Shown here in pieces: positions 1 to 4,249 of a DNA stretch of 8,075 nt. The notes under the pieces were generated by a model. The model saw nothing but the letters and a program-made list of their open reading frames with translations, did not search any database and was not told where the DNA came from. The position numbers and the translations under genes were made by a program. This stretch comes from an uncultured Oscillospiraceae bacterium (GTDB lineage: Bacteria > Bacillota > Clostridia > Oscillospirales > Acutalibacteraceae): positions 1 through 8,075 of the forward strand of contig USIA01000085.1 of NCBI GenBank assembly GCA_900554535.1, given 5' to 3'. The first letter of the stretch is position 1. The number at the start of each line of letters is the position of its first letter.

Positions 1-839
1 CCTACGGCGACTGGGCGGCGCTGTCCGATGTGTGCGACAGGGAGACAGCCATGCTTTTAAAGCGCGAGGTTAGCGATGGCGTGATCGCCCCCGGCTATAC
101 GGACGAGGCATTGAAAATTTTAAAATCCAAGCGCCGCGGCACCTACTGCGTCATCCAGATGGACCCGGCCTATGTACCCGCGCCGGTCGAGCATAAAGAC
201 GTGTTCGGCGTGACCTTTGAGCAGGGACGAAATAACTGCAGGATCGACGAGTCCCTGTTTGATAACCTGCCGACGCAGAACAAGGAACTGCCTGCTGCGG
301 CGAAGCGCGACCTGCTGATTTCTCTGATTACGCTCAAGTACACACAGAGCAACTCAGTCTGCTATGTCAAAAATGGCATGACGATTGGCGTGGGCGCGGG
401 CCAGCAAAGCCGCATCCACTGCACACGCCTGGCCGGGAATAAGGCGGACGTCTGGTGGCTGCGCCAGCATCCGAAAGTGCAGGCCCTGCAGTTTGTGGAG
501 AAAATCCACCGTCCGGACCGCGACAACACGATCGACAACTATATCTCCGACGAGTGGGAGGACCTGCTGTGCACAGACGCCTGGAAGGACTTCTTAAAAG
601 TCAAGCCAGAGCCGCTGACCCGCGAAGAGAAGAAAGCTTGGCTGGCCCAAAACCAGGGCGTTGCGCTGGGCAGCGATGCCTTCTTCCCGTTTGGTGACAA
701 TATCGAGCGCGCGCATAAATCCGGTGTCGCTTATGTGGCGGAGCCCGGCGGTTCCATCCGCGACGACCATGTGATCGAGACGTGCGACAAATACGGTATT
801 GTGATGGCATTTACCGGCCTGCGCTTGTTCCACCACTGA
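1..839 (+). CDS. purH: AICAR formyltransferase (phosphoribosylaminoimidazolecarboxamide formyltransferase), 5'-truncated by the window edge
   Basis: This is the cytosolic enzyme that transfers a formyl group from 10-formyl-tetrahydrofolate to AICAR, the penultimate step of IMP synthesis. The frame is open to the left edge (first full codon at base 3), so the gene starts outside the window; 278 residues are visible. Family hallmarks I recognise are WAALSDV followed by REVSDGVIAPGY near the start, then TQSNSVCYVKNG and GAGQQSRIHCTRLAGNKAD in the middle. The end carries GSDAFFPFGDNIERA, EPGGSIRDD and the closing MAFTGLRLFHH. The segment with VWWLRQHPKV and PEPLTREEKKAWL resembles, from memory, the roughly 390-residue stand-alone transformylases of clostridia rather than the bifunctional PurH with a fused IMP cyclohydrolase. 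That cannot be settled without the missing N-terminal part. The TGA stop lies 31 bp before the purD ATG, consistent with one operon. The GTG at 30 is internal to the conserved region and is not the start. Confidence 0.93.
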   Translation, partial: YGDWAALSDVCDRETAMLLKREVSDGVIAPGYTDEALKILKSKRRGTYCVIQMDPAYVPAPVEHKDVFGVTFEQGRNNCRIDESLFDNLPTQNKELPAAAKRDLLISLITLKYTQSNSVCYVKNGMTIGVGAGQQSRIHCTRLAGNKADVWWLRQHPKVQALQFVEKIHRPDRDNTIDNYISDEWEDLLCTDAWKDFLKVKPEPLTREEKKAWLAQNQGVALGSDAFFPFGDNIERAHKSGVAYVAEPGGSIRDDHVIETCDKYGIVMAFTGLRLFHH

Positions 840-870
840 GCCTGATTTTAGCAAAGAGGTGCATTTTATT

Positions 871-2130
871 ATGAAAATCCTGGTTGTCGGCGGCGGCGGA
901 CGCGAGCACGCGGTCATCCGCAAATTGCGCGAAAGCCCCCGCGTTGAAAAAATCTATTGCGCACCCGGTAACGGCGGCATCGGCTGTGACGCCGTAAACG
1001 TGCCGATTGCTGCGACCGATATTCCTGCGATGGTCGATTTTGCAAAACAGAATGGGATGGACTTGGTTTGCGTCACGCCCGATGACCCGTTGGCTGCGGG
1101 GATGGTGGACGCTTTGGCTGATGCCGGCATCCGCGCCTTTGGCCCGAATAAGGCCGCGGCGCAAATCGAAGCGAGTAAGGTCTTCAGCAAAAACTTGATG
1201 CAAAAGTATCACATTCCCACAGCGGACTACGCGGTGTTCCACGATCCGGCTGAAACGCTTTCCTATATCAAGGCGCGCGGCAAGTATCCGGTCGTAGTCA
1301 AGGCGGACGGCCTGGCTCTGGGCAAAGGCGTCATTATTGCTCAAAATGAAGCCGAGGCTGCGGACGCCGTCAAAACTATCATGGAAGACAAAGTGTTTGG
1401 GCAGTCGGGCAATCAGGTGGTGGTTGAAGAATTCCTGACCGGCCCGGAAGTCAGTGTGCTGGCCTTTACGGACGGCACGACGCTCAAACCCATGGTCAGC
1501 AGCAAGGACCACAAGCGTGCGCTCGACGGAGACAAAGGCAAAAATACCGGCGGCATGGGGACCATCAGCCCGAACCCGTACTATACGGACGCCATCGCCG
1601 AGCAATGCATGAACGAGATTTTTATGCCCACACTGCGGGCTATGCAGGTGGAAGGGCGGCCGTTCCATGGCTGCCTGTATTTTGGCCTGATGCTTACGCC
1701 CGATGGCCCGAAGGTCATTGAATACAATTCCCGTTTTGGCGACCCGGAGGCACAGGTCGTGCTGCCGCGGCTGGAAACAGACCTTGTCGATATCATGGAG
1801 GCAACCATCGACGGGACGCTGGACAAGCTCGACATCCGCTGGAAGCCGGGTGCCTGCGCCTGCGTTGTGATGGCGAGCGGCGGCTATCCGGGCTCCTATC
1901 CAAAGGGCATCGAAATTCACGGCCTGGATGCGAATGGCCAGGTGGAGGGCGCGACCATCTATCATGCAGGAACAAAGCTGGAAAATGGAAAATTTTATAC
2001 AAACGGCGGCCGTGTGCTGGGCGTAACCTGTACCGGCGCTACCCTCGATGAAGCGCTGCAAAAGGCATATGCCGCGGTTTCCAAGATCACCTGGGACGGC
2101 GTGCAATACCGTCACGACATCGGCCGGTAA
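871..2130 (+). CDS. purD: Phosphoribosylamine-glycine ligase (GAR synthetase)
   Basis: PurD joins 5-phosphoribosylamine and glycine using ATP to make GAR, the second step of de novo purine synthesis, in the cytosol. The protein has 419 residues, the normal family length. It opens with the N-domain glycine-rich loop MKILVVGGGGREHA (1-14). The ATP-grasp region follows, with VVVKADGLALGKGV (141-154), VVVEEFLTGPEVSVLAF (183-199) and the loop NTGGMGTISPNPYYT (225-239). The metal/ATP-binding stretch EYNSRFGDPEAQ lies at 284-295, and a C-terminal barrel-sandwich domain closes the protein. I place the start at ATG 871 because AAAGAGGT (853-860) sits 10 bp upstream as a ribosome binding site. The in-frame GTG at 859 overlaps that site, and the family begins at MKILVVG. 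It follows purH by 31 bp and ends the purine unit, with two hairpins downstream. The residues TPDDPLAAG at 69-77 differ slightly from the GPE-PL-AG form I remember as common in the family. Confidence 0.97.
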   Translation: MKILVVGGGGREHAVIRKLRESPRVEKIYCAPGNGGIGCDAVNVPIAATDIPAMVDFAKQNGMDLVCVTPDDPLAAGMVDALADAGIRAFGPNKAAAQIEASKVFSKNLMQKYHIPTADYAVFHDPAETLSYIKARGKYPVVVKADGLALGKGVIIAQNEAEAADAVKTIMEDKVFGQSGNQVVVEEFLTGPEVSVLAFTDGTTLKPMVSSKDHKRALDGDKGKNTGGMGTISPNPYYTDAIAEQCMNEIFMPTLRAMQVEGRPFHGCLYFGLMLTPDGPKVIEYNSRFGDPEAQVVLPRLETDLVDIMEATIDGTLDKLDIRWKPGACACVVMASGGYPGSYPKGIEIHGLDANGQVEGATIYHAGTKLENGKFYTNGGRVLGVTCTGATLDEALQKAYAAVSKITWDGVQYRHDIGR

Positions 2131-2195
2131 GGCAAGGCGCAACAGGCGAAGGAAAACTGATATTTTATGTTGCGGATGACTGCTGCATCCGTTCC

Positions 2196-2250
2196 AAAAC
2201 GCTTGCCACAAGCCCGTGCCGGACTGGTGGCAAGCGTTTTGTGTCCTTTT
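2196..2250 (+). terminator. Rho-independent terminator after purD (first of two)
   Basis: A perfect 14-bp inverted repeat, AAAACGCTTGCCAC (2196-2209) and GTGGCAAGCGTTTT (2227-2240), encloses a 17-base loop. It is followed by GTGTCCTTTT. Because the arms end in AAAA and TTTT, the hairpin carries a short U-run in both directions and may also stop transcripts coming from the - strand unit. It lies 65 bp after the purD stop. Confidence 0.82.
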
Positions 2251-2280
2251 GTGTTCCAAAGGTTCAGCAGCTGACAAGAC

Positions 2281-2331
2281 GCAAGTAGCCCGCACAGAAA
2301 TTTTCCTGTGCGGGCTACTTGCGTTTATTTT
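2281..2331 (+). terminator. Second strong terminator hairpin between purD and the convergent unit
   Basis: A perfect 17-bp stem pairs GCAAGTAGCCCGCACAG (2281-2297) with its complement at 2306-2322 around an 8-base loop. It is followed on the + strand by GTTTATTTT, a usable U-tract. On the - strand no T-run follows the stem, so the hairpin fits purine-operon termination better. It begins 2 bp after the stop codon of the - strand 97-residue gene, whose stop lies inside the + strand U-tract. Confidence 0.83.
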
Positions 2332-2618
2332 GTAAGTGCGCGGGTCAACCAGGCATCGGCAATGTCCATTGCCAAATACAGCCCCGGCTTTTCGCTGGTT
2401 TTGACGATCTGTTTTCGGTTGTTGCGGATCGCCGGATCAGTCAGCATCAACTGAATGGTAACCTTGTCTGCGACTGGCAGATCTTTCAGCTTTTTTGTGC
2501 TCTTTACCTCAAGCCTGCAGACATATTTATCCTTCATGCTTCCATAATAGAGCACGTTGCCGCAACGGACCAGCGGCTTCCCTTTATAGAGCGGGAACTT
2601 TGGCTCTTCCTTGCTCAA
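2325..2618 (-). CDS. Conserved-looking small protein of unknown function, downstream partner of IreB, TTG start
   Basis: I do not recognise a characterised family. The 97-residue product is soluble, basic and lysine-rich, with no signal peptide or membrane segment. It opens MSKEEPKFPLYKGKPLVRCGN, continues LYYGSMKDKYVCRLEV and QLMLTDPAIRNN, and ends LYLAMDIADAWLTRALTK. The pattern recalls unnamed short proteins in clostridial genomes, but I cannot name them. The longest frame would begin at GTG 2660 and overlap ireB by 8 bp. I prefer TTG at 2616-2618 because a perfect AAAGGAGG (2627-2634) lies 8 bp upstream, and the extra N-terminal residues look unlike a protein start. It lies 34 bp after the ireB stop and very probably shares its transcript, which suggests but does not prove a link with IreB signalling. 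The stop codon is 2 bp from a strong hairpin. Confidence 0.82.
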   Translation of the reverse strand: MSKEEPKFPLYKGKPLVRCGNVLYYGSMKDKYVCRLEVKSTKKLKDLPVADKVTIQLMLTDPAIRNNRKQIVKTSEKPGLYLAMDIADAWLTRALTK

Positions 2619-2652
2619 TTTTGTGTCCTCCTTTGGAGCGGCAGCAATGGCC

Positions 2653-2898
2653 TTATGCACCCAGGTAGGATTTCACCAGAACCTGGAGCAGTTCGTCGCG
2701 GTCGACCCGGCGGATCAGGCTGCGCGCGTTATTGTGGGTTGTAATATAGGTTGGGTCTTCCGAAAGGATATAGCCGACAATTTGACTGATCGGATTGTAG
2801 CCTTTTTCCTGCAAAGCCGCATACACCTGGGTCATAATGTTCCGGATATCCTCTTCCCGATTCCCCGACAGAGAAAAAGTCATGGTCTTATCCTGCAT
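2653..2898 (-). CDS. ireB: IreB/YrzL family regulatory phosphoprotein
   Basis: The 81-residue protein matches the IreB (formerly UPF0297, YrzL) family. It has a short N-terminal stretch MQDKTMTFSL, then YAALQEKGYNPISQIVGYILSEDP, HNNARSLIRRVDRDELLQVLVKSYL. In Enterococcus faecalis, IreB is a small cytosolic dimer phosphorylated on N-terminal threonines by the PASTA kinase IreK and acts in cell-envelope stress and cephalosporin resistance. Thr5 and Thr7 here sit in the equivalent region. The start is ATG 2898: AGGGGG (2906-2911) lies 7 bp upstream and the promoter -10 is at 2929-2934. The longer frame to 2937 would begin upstream of that -10. In Bacillus the gene sits between alaS and yrrK (ruvX); here its upstream neighbour is an insertion sequence, then pheT, and its downstream partner is an unknown protein. 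Confidence 0.94.
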   Translation of the reverse strand: MQDKTMTFSLSGNREEDIRNIMTQVYAALQEKGYNPISQIVGYILSEDPTYITTHNNARSLIRRVDRDELLQVLVKSYLGA

Positions 2899-2928
2899 GA
2901 AAACACCCCCTAATTCCCTATTACAACT

Positions 2929-2957
2929 ATGATACACCAGATAGCAAGGAAATGCAA
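2929..2957 (-). promoter_or_regulatory. Sigma-A-type promoter of ireB
   Basis: Read on the - strand, TTGCAT (2952-2957) and TATCAT (2929-2934) are separated by exactly 17 bp, close to the TTGACA/TATAAT consensus. Transcription would begin near 2922, giving a leader of about 24 bases before the ireB ATG, with the ribosome binding site inside it. The flanking direct repeat of the insertion sequence begins only 3-4 bp upstream of the -35 box. Confidence 0.75.
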
Positions 2958-2961
2958 GGGA

Positions 2962-2987
2962 TAATTGCGGCGGGTCAGATTACGCCG
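2962..2987 (+). repeat. Left flanking direct repeat (target site duplication) of the insertion sequence
   Basis: The 26 bases start TAATTGCGGC and end AGATTACGCCG, and they recur exactly at 4075-4100. The base before (A, 2961) also matches A4074, which I assign to the right end of the element. The repeat contains CGGCG (2968-2972) and CGCCG (2983-2987), a 5-bp inverted repeat with a 10-base spacer. Confidence 0.88.
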
Positions 2988-3014
2988 TGTAGCGCTACAA
3001 TACATCTTGGACAG
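2988..3014 (+). repeat. Left terminal inverted repeat
   Basis: It pairs imperfectly with 4048-4074 (19 of 27 positions). Its outer 12 bases, TGTAGCGCTACA (2988-2999), are by themselves a perfect palindrome, which the right end lacks. Confidence 0.8.
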
Positions 3015-3044
3015 CGGCAACAGAAAAAGAGATAAAAAGTAGAA

Positions 3045-3110
3045 GGACAGAGCCTTCATAGGGTATAGTTAAGTTACCACACACAACAAACCCAAAAAGG
3101 AGCTCTGTCC
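3045..3110 (+). promoter_or_regulatory. Inverted repeat that may occlude the transposase ribosome binding site
   Basis: GGACAGAGC (3045-3053) is the exact complement of GCTCTGTCC (3102-3110). The 3' arm begins at the last base of the Shine-Dalgarno AAGGAG (3097-3102), and the CTT after the 5' arm can extend pairing into AAGG across a one-base bulge. A TATAGT (3064-3069) lies in the loop. If it is the element's own -10, only read-through RNA would contain both arms. The pairing is visible; the function is inference, and no good -35 accompanies TATAGT. Confidence 0.5.
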
Positions 3111-3113
3111 CTC

Positions 3114-4064
3114 ATGAGTAAGAGTATAACACAAGACATGCGGTATCGGCAATCCCTCATGCAGTATGCGGCGAAATATGGCGTGAGCCGCGCCAGCCGG
3201 AAATACAACAAAAGCCGGTCTTACATCTATTTCTGGAAAGCGCGTTGGGATGGCAGCGTGGCCTCCCTGGCCTGCCAGTCCAGACGCCCGCACCACCATC
3301 CGAACCAGCACACAGAGGCGGAATTAAAGCTCATCCGGGACATGCGCAGAAGGAATCCAACGCTTGGCATGGTGGAGCTCTGGCACCGGCTGCGCAAACG
3401 CGGTTACACCCGCTGCCCGGAAAGCCTGTTCCGGGTCATGCGCAAGCTGGGGATGTTCCCGCAGCCAAAGGCCAAGACACCATACAAGGCTAAGCCATAC
3501 GAGCAGATGCAGTATCCCGGCCAGCGCGTGCAGGTGGATGTGAAAGTGGTGCCGCTGAAATGCCTGGCAAACCCGGAAGAGCGGCTCTACCAGTATACGG
3601 CGATCGACGAATACACCCGCCTTCGCTACCTGGGCGCCTACCCGGAGCAGAGCACCTATTCTTCCGCCGATTTTCTGGAGAAGATGGTAACCTGGTTCAA
3701 GCGCCGCGGTGTACGGGTAGAATGTGTGCAGACAGACAACGGGATTGAGTTTACCAACCGCTTCTCTACAAACAAGAAAGACCGGCTCACTCGCTTTGAA
3801 TTGACCGCCAAGCGCCTTGGCATCCGCCACAAGCTGATCCGTCCATACACACCCCGCCACAACGGCAAAGTAGAACGCAGCCACCGTGAGGACCAAAAGC
3901 GTTTCTACAATACCCACCGTTTCTTCTCGCTTGCCGATTTTGGTGTGCAGCTCGCCACACATCAAAATCGCTCCAACGACTTACCTATGCGCCCACTTGG
4001 CTGGCTCTCCCCTAAAGAAAAACTCGCTTCCTTCTTTGACTGCCCTCCTGTACAAGATGTTTGA
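3114..4064 (+). CDS. IS481-like DDE transposase
   Basis: The 316-residue product is a complete DDE-type transposase. The N-terminal part (about 12-45, AAKYGVSRASRKYNKSRSYI) looks like a helix-turn-helix. A second DNA-binding region follows with LIRDMRRRNPTLGMVELWHRLRKRGY (73-98, given here only as a landmark). The rve-type catalytic core supplies D142 (VQVDVK), D208 (QTDNGIEF) and E254 (HNGKVERSHRE), so the acidic triad is present. The C-terminal WLSPKEKL (297-304) is typical of the IS481/IS3 superfamily. ATG 3114 has AAGGAG (3097-3102) 11 bp upstream. The gene fills most of the element and ends in the right inverted repeat. There is no frameshift or second frame, which argues against a two-frame IS3 organisation. 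Transcripts leaving pheT would run antisense through it. Confidence 0.93.
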   Translation: MSKSITQDMRYRQSLMQYAAKYGVSRASRKYNKSRSYIYFWKARWDGSVASLACQSRRPHHHPNQHTEAELKLIRDMRRRNPTLGMVELWHRLRKRGYTRCPESLFRVMRKLGMFPQPKAKTPYKAKPYEQMQYPGQRVQVDVKVVPLKCLANPEERLYQYTAIDEYTRLRYLGAYPEQSTYSSADFLEKMVTWFKRRGVRVECVQTDNGIEFTNRFSTNKKDRLTRFELTAKRLGIRHKLIRPYTPRHNGKVERSHREDQKRFYNTHRFFSLADFGVQLATHQNRSNDLPMRPLGWLSPKEKLASFFDCPPVQDV

Positions 4065-4074
4065 CAAACCTACA
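4048..4074 (+). repeat. Right terminal inverted repeat
   Basis: It starts CTGTACAAGATGT and ends AACCTACA, and pairs with the left end. The transposase stop codon (4062-4064) lies inside it, so the last codons of the gene double as transposase-binding DNA. Confidence 0.8.
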
Positions 4075-4100
4075 TAATTGCGGCGGGTCAGATTACGCCG
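4075..4100 (+). repeat. Right flanking direct repeat (target site duplication) of the insertion sequence
   Basis: This is an exact copy of 2962-2987, directly abutting the CTACA end of the element. Removing one copy plus the element restores a continuous pheT-ireB spacer. Confidence 0.88.
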
Positions 4101-4249
4101 GCATCCCTGCGCACCGTTTTTGTACAACGAAAAATTTTTGCCTGTTGGCAGAGCCCCCATCAAGTCGCAGGGGGAGAGCATTTCAGTTGCAATCCCCTGC
4201 ATGAAGCATCCGAAAGGGCACGTGTCATTGGCATTGTCAGGCATGTGGG
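4101..4249 (-). other. Spacer after pheT with alternative G/C-run hairpins, no clear gene or terminator
   Basis: On the - strand, GCAGGGG (4194-4200) can pair with CCCCTGC (4167-4173), and the same C-run (4170-4174) can instead pair with GGGGG (4154-4158). Further along, TGCC and GGCA (4139-4150) form a 4-bp hairpin followed by AAAATTTTT, at best a weak terminator. An open frame from ATG 4244 runs through here into the insertion sequence. I see no convincing ribosome binding site for it. Confidence 0.4.

Larger units (their letters stand above)
2988..4074 (+). mobile_element. Complete IS481-like insertion sequence, 1087 bp
   Basis: The element has one transposase gene, terminal inverted repeats, and flanking direct repeats. 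The ends begin TGTAG and finish CTACA. The outer 27 bases at each end (2988-3014 and 4048-4074) match as an inverted repeat at 19 of 27 positions, with an uninterrupted inner block ACATCTTG followed by ACAG. The direct repeats outside are identical over 26 bp, so the insertion is probably recent. IS481 members usually have TGT ends, which fits. The usual target duplication I recall for that family is up to about 15 bp, so 26 bp is long; IS1202, a separate but related group as I remember it, is reported with duplications of this length. All parts look intact, so the element could be active. Confidence 0.88.

Noticed and set aside
2173..2191. 6-bp hairpin CGGATG / CATCCG after purD
   Set aside because: It is short, has no U-tract, and lies just before a much stronger terminator.
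811..2295. 494-codon open frame on the - strand opposite purD
   Set aside because: It is a shadow of purD in G+C-rich DNA, has no recognisable domain, and runs through the downstream terminator hairpins.
2653..2937. Longer ireB start at 2937
   Set aside because: The first codon would lie upstream of the inferred -10, while ATG 2898 has a strong Shine-Dalgarno and matches the family start.
3007..3037. TTGGAC and GATAAA as a transposase promoter
   Set aside because: The -10 is poor and the -35 lies in the terminal repeat at 18-bp spacing. It is not strong enough to annotate.
3324..3965. 213-codon - strand frame inside the insertion sequence
   Set aside because: It mirrors the transposase. 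I see no ribosome binding site or family motif that would make it a passenger gene.
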